A program made the position numbers and the translations under genes. Below, piece after piece: positions 33,940 to 44,300 of a stretch of 64,000 nucleotides of DNA (positions are counted from its first letter, which is position 1; each line of letters starts with the position of its first letter). This DNA comes from Tetradesmus obliquus (taxonomy: Eukaryota; Chlorophyta; Chlorophyceae; Sphaeropleales; Scenedesmaceae): positions 4,808,501 through 4,872,500 of the forward strand of contig CP126192.1 in NCBI GenBank assembly GCA_030272155.1. The letters are read 5' to 3'. Under the pieces are notes generated by a model. The model was not told the origin of the DNA. It made no database searches and saw only the letters and a program-made list of their open reading frames with translations.

Positions 33940-36387
33940 ATGCCGGTGGTAGTAGACGAGAGTAATGGCATGGAGAAGCTCGTGCTCAAGAGCGAGCAGG
34001 TGGGGGCATCAGCAATATGCTTGCACCTGCTGCTGCACTGCAGCAGCTGCTGGTGCTGCCTGTGACCAGGCCCTCATGCCTGCTGTATCACTTGTAGGGA
34101 GCAATAGCAGAGGTGTACCTGCACGGAGCGCACGTAGTGTCATGGCAGGACGCTACTGGCAAGGTAAACGAAAGTATTGCAGCAGTTTCCACTGCCCATC
34201 CAAGCGCCAGCGGCGCAACATGCATTGGCAGTGTAGAACGCGCTTGATGCAGCGACTTTTGTTGTTACTGCAGGACTTGATGTTCACCAGCAAGCAGGCC
34301 ATCTTCAAGCCACCCAAGGCCATCAGGTACCCACAGCTCCTGCAACCAGCCATGCAGTTGCATGGCACGCCACCCCCCGCTGGGCACCCCTTCCTTGCTG
34401 CTGCTGTATCGCCTGCTTGCATGCTGCAAAGACAAAATGCACACTACCAAGCCATTTTGCAGCACCCCGTGTCAGGCAGGCCTGTCTTGCCAGAGCATGC
34501 TCTCAGCTATGCACGCGTACATGTGCAAGCTACTACTGCGACTTCAAATACTTCATTGCATGTTGCTGCAGGGGTGGCGTGCCTGTGTGCTTCCCCCAGT
34601 TTGGCCAGCTGGGGCCGCTAGGGCAGCACGGGTTCGCGCGCAACACAAAGTTTGACCTGCTGCAGGAGACAGCCGACAGCGCAACACTGGTAGGGCGCCA
34701 GCATTGGCGGGGCATGCAGCGGCAGTGGAAGTGTGTGTGGCTAGCAGCGGCAGAAGCTCAGGCCTAATGCCAAAGCAACTTCATCTGTGCTTGCTGCATG
34801 GCATGCTAGTCACTGTTGCAGTCAGTGCTCTTTAGAAACTGCTGCAGCAACCGCACATAGGTGCGGTAGGGCTGTCCTGCTCATTGTATCAGCAGACAGC
34901 CGCCACATTTGCCACATCCCCTGGCGTGTCCTTTCAGTACTTGCCAATCGTGCACTCCAGAACTGGTTTGCTTGTACAGTTGCCCACTCCCTACCCACGC
35001 TGTGGTGTGTTCTCTTGCTTTACCTCCTAAGCATCTTCTGCTGCTGCTGACTTGTGTGCTGCTGCCAGGTGTTGAAGGCGGTTGGCGATGAGGATGAAAA
35101 GTACCCCTACCCCTTTGAGCTGACTGTGCGCGTGCAGCTGGGCCAGCAGGGCGACGCACCCACCTTCACTCAGGAGGTGGCAGCAAACAACACAGGTCAG
35201 CAGGATTGTCCTGTGCGCTTTTGGCAGTCAAATGGCCGGCAGCCACAGCTGCTTGGCATGTGTGTTGTTAGCATATGGGGCAGAGGCTGCAGCCTGTGAG
35301 CTGCTGCAACCAAGCCCACATGGCGCGTACTTTGTTGGGTTTGGTTTCCTGTATCAGTGGTGTACCTCGAGCATGCCTGCAGCTGTAGCAACTTTGGCGG
35401 CTCTTCGCATGTGGCACCCCAGTAATCACAAGTACACCATCGTTTCAACTGTCACTGGCTTTGCATGACAAATCGTTGTGTTTTGGCCAAACTACTGTGG
35501 CACGCTGCCATTGCAGGCAGCGAGGAGATGTCCTTCACAGCAGCGCTGCACACCTACTTCAAGATCAGCGCCATCGGCAATGTAGCTGTGTCAGGGCTGG
35601 ACGGGGTGACGTACACGGACAGCCTGCAGGGCGGTCAACGCATGCAGCAGTCTGGTGATGTTATCTTTGACCAGGAGGTTGACCGCATCTACCTGGCAGT
35701 GCCGGACTCTGGGGTGCAGGTGGGGTGGAAGCTTGAGCTGAGAAGGTGCGTGATGTGTTGGCATGCTACAGGGCGTCCATAGCCATGCATTACTGCCACT
35801 GCTGCTGGGTGCAGCTGTATAGCCTGATCACATTCTCACAGGCTTTTGTATCCACCTAGGTATCCACGTGCAGTAGCTGCCTGCCTGTCTGCCTGCATGG
35901 CTGCGGACTGTCTGCCCGCCTGCCTGCCTGCAGATCAGCGACAGCGGCAGTGGTGCTGTGTTTGAGGTGCACAAGGCTGGGTTCCCTGACGCTGTGGTGT
36001 GGAACCCCTGGGTGGCCAAGGCGCAGGCCATGGCCGACTTTGGGGACGAGGAGTACCAGGTGAGACACAGGGGCTTGCACGACGGACATTATGCATGTCC
36101 AGTGTTGCAGGAAACAATGCGTTGGTGGATGTTGGCAGCAGTTTCATAGAGAGAAGCGGTGCCTGCCTGTTTTCGCGCAGCTGACAAGCATGAACTGTAT
36201 TTTAAAGCGCGTGCTCTCCGCACTTAGTCTATCATCCGTCAGCAAAAATGAGGGCAAGCTGCTGCTGCTGCTGCTGCTGCAGGAGATGCTGTGCATTGAG
36301 CCCGCAGTCGCTGGCTCTGGTCCTTACAAGCTGGCCCCTGGCCAGACATGGAGCGGCAGCCAGACGCTGGTGTACAAGGCTGCATAG
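33940..36387 (+). CDS. Glucose-6-phosphate 1-epimerase (hexose-6-phosphate mutarotase)
   Basis: Eight exons close in phase to 285 residues: 33940-33999, 34098-34163, 34274-34326, 34572-34689, 35069-35195, 35517-35719, 35934-36059, 36283-36387. The family, related to aldose 1-epimerase and bacterial YeaD, interconverts alpha and beta anomers of glucose 6-phosphate. Landmarks in order are AEVYLHGAHVVSWQD, then MFTSKQAIFKPPKAIRGGVP, then VCFPQFGQLGPLGQHGFARN. MSFTAALHTYFKIS carries the catalytic His, AVSGLDGVTYTD follows, and VVWNPWVAKAQAMADFGDEEY and MLCIEPAV carry the catalytic Glu. The start MPVVVDESNG has no transit peptide, so the protein is probably cytosolic. Length matches the family. 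Exons are unusually small (53-203 bases). Confidence 0.93.
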
Positions 36388-36473
36388 GCTGCAGGAGAGT
36401 TGACTGGGAGGTTGACCGGCACTGCTGCTGACACGGACCAAAGCAGGCAGGGTTCGTGAGGAGTTGAAAGACT

Positions 36474-36478
36474 TGTAA
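36474..36478 (+). terminator. TGTAA polyadenylation motif after epimerase gene
   Basis: TGTAA 87 bases past the stop codon. Another TGTAA-like site lies near 36596. Confidence 0.4.
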
Positions 36479-36617
36479 TGCGCGCTGGGTGGTGAATCTT
36501 GTCATGAACTTGAGCGTACGATTGCTGGTTCTCAGCCACAAGTCGGTGGGCTGATCGCATTGAAGAGCGCTCCTTTCAAAACCTGCATTTGTTGAGTTGT
36601 AATCAAATCCATTCATA

Positions 36618-37947
36618 ATGCAAACGCGACTGCAAACATCGGGAACACGGCTGGCACGGCAACACAATGCTACAACGGCAGCAGCAGTAGTCAGGCTACA
36701 CAGCAGCAGCAGCAGGCTCAGGGCAGTGCCAGTAGAGGACGAGCAGCAGATACCAGCAGGAGCAGCGAACGTAAGTAGCAGCACAATGAGGTTAATAGGA
36801 CGCTCAGCAGCACGCCTTTCAACGACAGTAGACGTCTGCCTGACGTGCACATGTGCAGCCAGCTGAGGGGCTGCCCGTGGGGGCTGCAAGCATATGTCAA
36901 GAATCACTTGTCATGCTCCCAGGACTCTGAGCTCCTGCTGATTCTGTGCAGGTGTTGGAGCAAGTGCGGGTGGTGCTGGTAGCACCCAAGACGCCTGCAA
37001 ACATTGGGGCTGTGGCACGTGCCTGTGCCAACTTTGAGGTGCGCCTGCCAGCCGGACCAGGCACTCCACAGCAGCAGGCAATACCTAACATGCAGCTGTT
37101 CGAGCTCACTACCTTCAAGCCTTACAGCAATGTCACATGTCATGCAGACCACCAGCCTGTGGGTGGTGGCTCCTCGGTGCGATCCTTATGATGGCGAAGT
37201 TGAAAAGGTGGGTGGCCATCCGCAGCAGTTGCGGAGTGTCTATTCAGCTGTCACAGCTATGCTAGAGTGCAAACAAAGCAGCTGCAGCATGCTGCCATCA
37301 GACCTAGCAATAGGTGCATGCAAGACAGGAACGATGCACGGCTGCTCTGATTCGCTGGGCAGCAATTGCTTCAGGCACTGCCGGTGCAGCAGATGTGCCA
37401 CAAACGCACACACTGTCTGTCTTTCTGTAGCGATTTGAGCACTTGCTGCCATGCTTTTTGCTGCGACGGTGCTGATCAACCAACTATGACTGGGACGCTG
37501 GTGCTGCAGCTATCAAACGTGTTGTGGTGCTGCTCTGTGTCGTCAGGTTGCCTGTGGCCCAGAGGTATTGAAGCGCATGACTGTGGTTGACGACTTGCAG
37601 CAGGCGCTGAGTGACACCATAGGTGGGGGAGCACAACAGGTCCTAGCACCCCGCTGCATCCCATCATGCAGCCTTCTGTGCTTAACCCAAGCTTGACAGT
37701 ATTATGCACACCGCTCTGCTTCCTTCGCTCGCTTCTAGCATCTTGCCGGCTGTTGTTTTAGTGCGTGCGTGCATGGTGATTGCTTGTCACGTGCAGCTCA
37801 AACACAGCTGCTGACTGTGCTGCTGCAGGCAGCGTGGGGTTCACCAGGCGGGCAGGTGCCACCAGGTACACACATGGCAGCATGGCAGAGCTGCTGCAGA
37901 AGTACCCAGCAGCCATTGCAGCCCTGGACCCAGCACTACACGCCAGC

Positions 37948-37979
<32 letters not shown>

Positions 37980-39484
37980 AGGGCAGCAGGATAGTGTGCT
38001 AGGTGAGCCACGGCTGACGCCGACAGAGGGACGTTAGCTTTGAGAGAGACGAGCCGCTTTCACATACAAATACTCATCTGCATGTCAGAGAACCATACAC
38101 TTTTTGCGGTGCCTCACCCTAATCCATGTCACAAAGTACAGGAGGGTGCAGATCGTTGTAAGCTGCCCCTCGCGCTATCAGCCACCAGCAAATCATCTTG
38201 CCCCACAGCCCAGCCTGCAACACATCACCGTATTCTTCCACAGGCAACACACCCTGCCGTAACCGTTTCACCACCTTCTTTGTCACCGCCAGGTCAAACC
38301 GCGCTGGTGTTTGGGCGTGAGGAGTCAGGCCTAACCGAGGCGGAGCTGCGGCTATGCCGCCACTCCTGCGCCATCCCCACCGGCCGCATCCAGGGCAGCA
38401 TGAACCTGAGCCACGCAGTGGCGGTGGTGCTGGCCGGCCTGTTTGAGCGGCGGCTGGCGCTGCTGGGGCTGGCTGACCTGGGCATAGAGGTGTCAGGTGG
38501 GTAGCTGTGCAGCAGCAGCAGCAGTAGTAGCAGCAGCAGCAGCAGCAGCAGGGTGGTTTACGGTGGCTGATTGGTGGGTTCTTGGAGGCTGGTGGTTGGC
38601 AGCAAAAGCACACATGCGATGCGCGCACCTTACAGTGCAAACAATCGTGTTTGGTTGTGCGCTGGTGTTGCGGATGTGATCTGCTGGGGCTGGCTGACCT
38701 GGTCATAGAGGTGTCAGGTGGGCTGTGGCATGGTGGCTGCTTTGTGGGAGCTTGGAGGCTGCTGATTGGCAGCAGAAAATTCGCATGTGATGTGCGCACC
38801 TTGCAGTGCGAAATGTATGTGTTTAGGCGTGCGCTGATGTTGGGCATGTGGGCTGGCGACACGCTGACATGTACTGCAAAGGCATGAAGGTGTAGCCAGC
38901 ATCGATCTTTCAGTGATGACGGTCATCACGCCTGCTCCTCCTGCATGCACAAAGCTTGGCTAGACAGCAAAATTATGTCCGTGTGCACCTGACTGCTGTG
39001 CTGCAGGCAAGCAAGAGTCCTGGGAGGGCCTGCAGCCTGCAGCTGCCTCAGAGCTGTCAGCACTCCTGGCCAAGGTTTCTGCCATTGCCAAGAGCGTTGG
39101 GATGAGCGGGAACGACAGCAGGGGCGGCGGCGCGCAGGGCAGCCACGGCAGGCGACGGCTGCCGCTGGGCCACATCCGGGCCATCCTGTCACGTGCACAG
39201 GCCAACACCTGGGTGGGCACCATGCTGCTGCTGCTGCTGCGGATGCCTCTGGTTGCTTTGCTGCTGCTGCTGCTGCTGCACGTAGCGTTCGACTTGCTGG
39301 CATGCTTGTAAATTATGCTCAGCAAGCACCTGGTGCATCAGGCGATGGGTATTCTGACTCTTGTATGCTTGCTTTGTGCTGCTTGCAGGAGGTGCGCTCC
39401 CTGCATGGCCTGGCATCTGCAGTGCTGAAGCACGTGAAGGAAGACACGACAGCAGATAGTGGAGACGGCACGAGCAGCAGCTAG
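36618..39484 (+). CDS. TrmJ/SpoU-type (SPOUT) RNA 2'-O-methyltransferase, organellar
   Basis: Exons 36618-36770, 36952-37038, 37148-37207, 37547-37622, 37829-38002, 38293-38496, 39007-39212 and 39389-39484 close in phase to 351 residues. Residues 1-45 (MQTRLQTSGTRLARQHNATT) form a basic Ser/Ala-rich transit peptide. SpoU motif 1 is KTPANIGAVARACANF (about 61-76), with the conserved Asn and Arg. LWVVAPRCDPYD follows. Motif 2 is ALVFGREESGLT (about 187-198), and motif 3 is IPTGRIQGSMNLSHAVAVVL (about 212-231); together they form the knotted AdoMet site. The target is tRNA or rRNA by family and cannot be told here. A polyQ stretch interrupts exon 5, and the C-terminal part (SWEGLQPAASELSALL onward) resembles the TrmJ helical extension. 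A roughly 200-bp duplication covers the end of exon 6 and its intron. Confidence 0.9.
38460..38855 (+). repeat. Two-copy ~200-bp tandem duplication over exon 6 end
   Basis: Unit 1 (38460-38680) holds the last about 37 bases of exon 6, its donor and following intron. Unit 2 (38681-about 38855) repeats the exon end and donor almost exactly and the intron part at lower identity (shared 'cttggaggctg', 'attggcagca', 'gatg(c/t)gcgcacctt'). Unit 1 carries an extra CAG tract. Confidence 0.85.
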
Positions 39485-39911
39485 TGTCTAACGTGTTGAG
39501 GCATTGAGGCAGGGATTCAGGCACTTGTCAGAGCCCTCCGTGACTTGATGGTGCTGGATCACTGTAAGTTTGGATGGCTGGTACAACTGTACTGCTCTGG
39601 CAACATGAGCCACTTCCAGCCTACAACTCCGCACCCGGCTCTGTCTGCGGTTCGTTCGCCGTTCACAAGTACAACCAGGATCAGGGGTTGGTGTTTTTGG
39701 GCTGCACCCGAGCTGTACAGCACCTTGATTTGACTGTCTGACACTAACAGGGTTTGTCGACAGCAGCAGACAGTCCTGAGCATCGACAGTTCCATTGCAA
39801 CCGCTTAAATTAAGTTTTCGGGGTGGCCTGCGTTGAGTTGGGGAGGCATGTTGTGATCCAGCACAGCTCTCTGTCTTCATCGCGTTCACTGGCTTGCGCC
39901 TCTGACTTACG
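39485..39911. other. Intergenic, methyltransferase 3' flank and beta-adaptin promoter
   Basis: About 430 bases with no gene. A TGTAA lies at 39563, about 80 bases after the stop. The rest precedes the beta-adaptin start. Confidence 0.4.
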
Positions 39912-41308
39912 ATGGCCGATTCAAAGTATTTTTCCACCACTAAGAAGGGTGCGTAGCTGCGTCATAGCTGCTGAGCAGCCGTGAATTTGGCGGGTGCTGA
40001 CAGTTGCCTGTGGGGGGTCCTGCTTCTGTGCTCCTGCAGGCGAGATCCATGAGCTCAAGGAGGAGCTCGCGAGCTTGGACCGCCCCAAGAAGAAGGAAGC
40101 AGTGAAGAAAGTCATTGCAGCGATGACAGTGGGCAAGGACGTGTCCATGCTGTTCCCCCATGTCGTCAACTGCATGCAGACAGAGGACCTGGAGCTCAAG
40201 AAGCTGGTGTACCTGTACCTCATCAACTACGCCAAAACACAGCCTGATCTGGCTATCATGGCAGTCAACACGTTTGTCAAGGTAACCAGCACTCCACAGC
40301 AATGCTGCACCTACAGGATGTGCTAACGAAGAACAGTAGCAGTACAGCACCTGCACTTGCGCTGCAGCAAGCACTTCACAGTTGTGCTGTTTTGTTCTTT
40401 CTTGCAGGACTCGCAAGAGCCTAACCCGCTGATCAGGGCTCTTGCAGTGCGCACCATGGGCTGCATCCGTGTGGACAAGATAACGGAGTATCTGTGCGAC
40501 CCGCTGCAGCGCTGCCTCAAGGCAAGTGGCAGCAGCTGCTGCTGCAGTGGCAGTGGCAGTGACTGCTCACCCAGTAACAGCTGCAGCGGCAATGGCAGTG
40601 CTAAGCAGCTGTCGACATGGACGGGTGGCATGCTTTGCGTGCTTGTGCATATGGCGTCCCATCAGCGTATGTGTGCACAGCAAGCTGAGGAGTGCACAAC
40701 CACATGCGTACAGCAGCTGACATGCGTAGCACTGCTTGCAGGACGATGACCCATACGTGCGCAAGACAGCAGCGGTGTGCGTTGCCAAGCTGTTTGACAT
40801 CAACCCGGAGCTGGTGGAGGACAGGGGCTTCCTGGACATGCTGCGGGTGCGCAGCAGCGGCAGCAGCATAGCAAGCAGCAGGGGGGCACAGCAAGCGGCA
40901 ACGGCGCAGCAAGCAGCAGCAGCAGCACGTCGACCAGCAGTGGCACAGCGAACGGCAGCAGCACAGCGAGTGGTAGCTGCACTGGCAAAGCAACTCGGCA
41001 GCAACAGCAGCAGCAGCGACAGGAGGAGCACAGGAGGCAGCAGACGGAGGCATTGTAGGCAGCAACGCCAAAGCAAATGACGACAGCAGTTGCTCTTGGA
41101 GGAGTGCAGGCGCCCTCCGCAGCAGGAGCAGATAGTTGTGCGCTGCGGTGCATGGTGTATTAGCAGCAACTGCAGCAGTCGCCTGCCAGGCTGCCTTTGC
41201 CTACCACACAGGGCAGCCGTGCTTTTGTTGTCCAGCTAGACACCACCCGCAGCAGCAAAACTGAGCATGCAAGCTGAGTGTATGGCTGCTTCGTCTGCTT
41301 GCTGCTAC

Positions 41309-41343
<35 letters not shown>

Positions 41344-44300
41344 GCAGGACATGCTGTCTGACGCCAACCCCATGGTGGTGGCGAATGCGCTGGCAGCGCT
41401 GCAGGAGATCCAGGAGATCAGCGGCAAGGAGGTGCTGCAGATCACCAGCCACATGCTGTTCAAGCTGCTGGCAGCGCTCAATGAGTGCACAGAGTGGGGC
41501 CAGGTGCGCGGCAGCGCGGGCGGGGGTTGCAGCGGCGGCAGCAAGTGGTTGCAGGGGTGTGGCGGGGTGTATATGACTGCATCGTAGATGCATGGTGCAG
41601 CATGCAAACATGGCTTTTGGTTGCAGACGTATCATCTGTACCAAGAGACAACTGAGCATGCATGTCTGTGACAGCAAGCAAGAAGTGGCTGCCTGCTTGC
41701 TTGGCTGCTCATAGTGCGTTTTGTATCCCCTTGCTGCTGCTGCTGCTGCTGCTGCTGAATCTGCCAGGTGTTCATCCTGGATGCGCTGGTGAGCTACCAG
41801 GTGCAGGACTCCAAGGACGCGGAAAAGATCGTGGAGAGGGTGCTGCCGCGCGTGCAGCACGTGAACTCAGCTGTGGTGCTGTCAGCTGCCAAGGTGCGGC
41901 CTTCGCTGCCAGCGAGCGTGTTGCTGCTGCTGCGGCGCGTACTCCTGTATGCGTCCTCACTGTGCCATGTCATCCTGCATCTGCAAGGTTCGATTGCATC
42001 GTCTCTCAGGCTGATAGGAGACGCATTCGAACCGTGCAGATGCCGGATCACATGACAAGTGTGAGGGCGTGTGAGAGGGTGTGTGCGCAAAAGCTGTGCA
42101 GCTTGTCCGTATTTGCATGGCACAAGCTGCCAGCAACAGCTGCTGCATCTTCAGCATCATGCAATGCGCACCCAACTGTCCAATCCATCACGCGTGCACC
42201 ACCCCGCAGCTGCTGCGAGCGTTTGGCAACATCCATGGCTGCACCTACCGCAGGTGGTGCTGCATGATGAAAGGGGTTCTGCAATTTTGTTGTGTCACTG
42301 CCGCTGCTGCTGGCGCAAGCCTATCCACCAGCCCAACACATCAAACGTGCACCATCGCCCACCTCACGCTTCTGCCTCTGCCTTCACACAGCTGCATCAG
42401 CTCAGCACACAACGCTGCATTCAAACTCTTTTGTCTCATGCTGATACACGCACCGCAGGTGGTGCTGCGCATGATGTAGGAGGTGCTGCATCGTCGTCGC
42501 CACACATCACTGCTGCTGGCGCAAGCATATGGCTGCATACGTACCGCAGGTGGTGCTGCGCATGATGGAGGAGGTGCTGCATCTTATTTGCCACACACCA
42601 CTGCTGCTGGCGCAAGCATATAGCACACCTAAACATGGCTGCATATGTACCGCAGGTGGTGCTGCGCATGATGGAGGAGGCGCTGCATCTTCGTCGCCAC
42701 ACATCACCTGCTGCTGCCGCAAGCATATAGCACACCGAAACATGGCTGCATATGTACCGCAGGTGGTGCTGCGCATGATGAAGGAAGTTCTGCATCTTTG
42801 TCACAGAATACTGCTACTAAACTCTGCCGCCTCATGCTGCTGCACGCAATAAAGCTGGTGCTGCGCATGATGGAGGAGGTGCGCAGCGAGGAGCTGGTCA
42901 AGGCGTGGAGCAAGAAGATGGGCCCGCCGCTGGTCACGCTGCTGAGCGCGGAGCCGGAGGTGCAGTACGTGGCGCTGCGCAACATCAGCCTCATCGTGCA
43001 GCGCTGGCCCTCCATCTTGGCGAATGAGGTCAAGGTGGGGATGCTGCTGCTGCTGCTGCATGCGCGGGGATAGGAGCAGCGGAGGTGCTTATGCTTCTGT
43101 GCATGTGTTGTATGTTTGGCCGCACGTGTGGTGGTGGAAGTGGTGACTTGGGTTGCTGAGGCTTGCTAGTGAAGGCAGGATGTGATGCTGGCAGCAGTAT
43201 GTTGCAATCGGAGTGGGTTGTGCGGCTGCATGTCAGGCACGCTACTTGTGTGCTTGTGCTGCGGTGCAAGCCCTTTCAGTACGTTACAATGAGTGACATG
43301 TTCCACGTGTTTTTTTGGCTTGGCTGCTGACTGTTATGCCACGCAGGTCTTCTTCTGCAAGTACAACGACCCCATCTACGTGAAGATGGAGAAGCTGGAG
43401 ATCATGATCGCGCTGGCCAGCGAGCGCAACATCGACCAGGTGCTGCTGGAGTTCAAGGAGTACGCGCAGGAGGTGGACGTGGACTTCGTGCGCAAGGTGA
43501 GGGGTAGGTTTTTGGCATGTGTTTTAGATGCAGTGTTGAGTTCAAGTGCAGCAGGAGGTGGACGTGGACTTTGTGCGCAAGGTGAGTTGACGGCGGCAGC
43601 AGCAGGTGGGCAGTGGCTGCATGCAAAGACAGGGCAAGGGCAGGGCAAGGCAGCCATGCAGTCAGGCTAGGCGCACCCAGCACCAATACATGCTGGCAGG
43701 GCAGCCAGGCCAGACCTGCGTCAGCGCCGTCACAAGCAGCCAGGGTAGCTAGGCTAGACGACTGAAGCATGAATATCGTTTCAAGCATGGATTTGCCGCG
43801 CGCAGTTAGCGTCCAGCCAGTGTCCAGCTGCGGCTAGTTTGAACTGCAATGAAAGGCTATCGCCGCGTTCTCCAGCCTTACCCAGCTTGTTGAGCTGCTG
43901 ACACCCGTGTGCTTGTGTCCTGCTGTGCCAGGCTGTGCGCGCGATCGGGCGCTGCGCGGTGAGCCTTGAGAAGGCTGCGCAGCGCTGCATCAGCGTGCTG
44001 CTGGAGCTCATCCAGACCAAGGTCAACTACGTGGTGCAGGAGGCGGTCATCGTCATCAAGGTGGGGCAAGCGCAGGCCACGCTGGCGGCTGTTGCGGCCG
44101 CAGGTTGGAAGGTGCGCCTGCACGTGCAGGTGCAGGCGCAGCTTGCGGCTGCTGTTTCCATTGCATGAGCAGTTGATGCTGCCACATGCTGCCGCGAAGG
44201 CAGCAGATTCTTTATATATTACCTTGCTGCGCGCTGCAGCATGCCGACGTTGGCTGGGATCAATGTGATTATGTGTCTTTTCTGGTGTTGCACCTCCTGC

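Noticed and set aside
41985..42035. GGTTCGATT as a tRNA T-loop
   Set aside because: The match is part of the long foldback, whose other arm contains the inverse ATTCGAACC. No tRNA cloverleaf fits around it.
42071..42804. Overlapping frames in the decoy array as a separate repeat protein
   Set aside because: The repeats match the start of the beta-adaptin exon with its acceptor, which explains them better than an independent gene.
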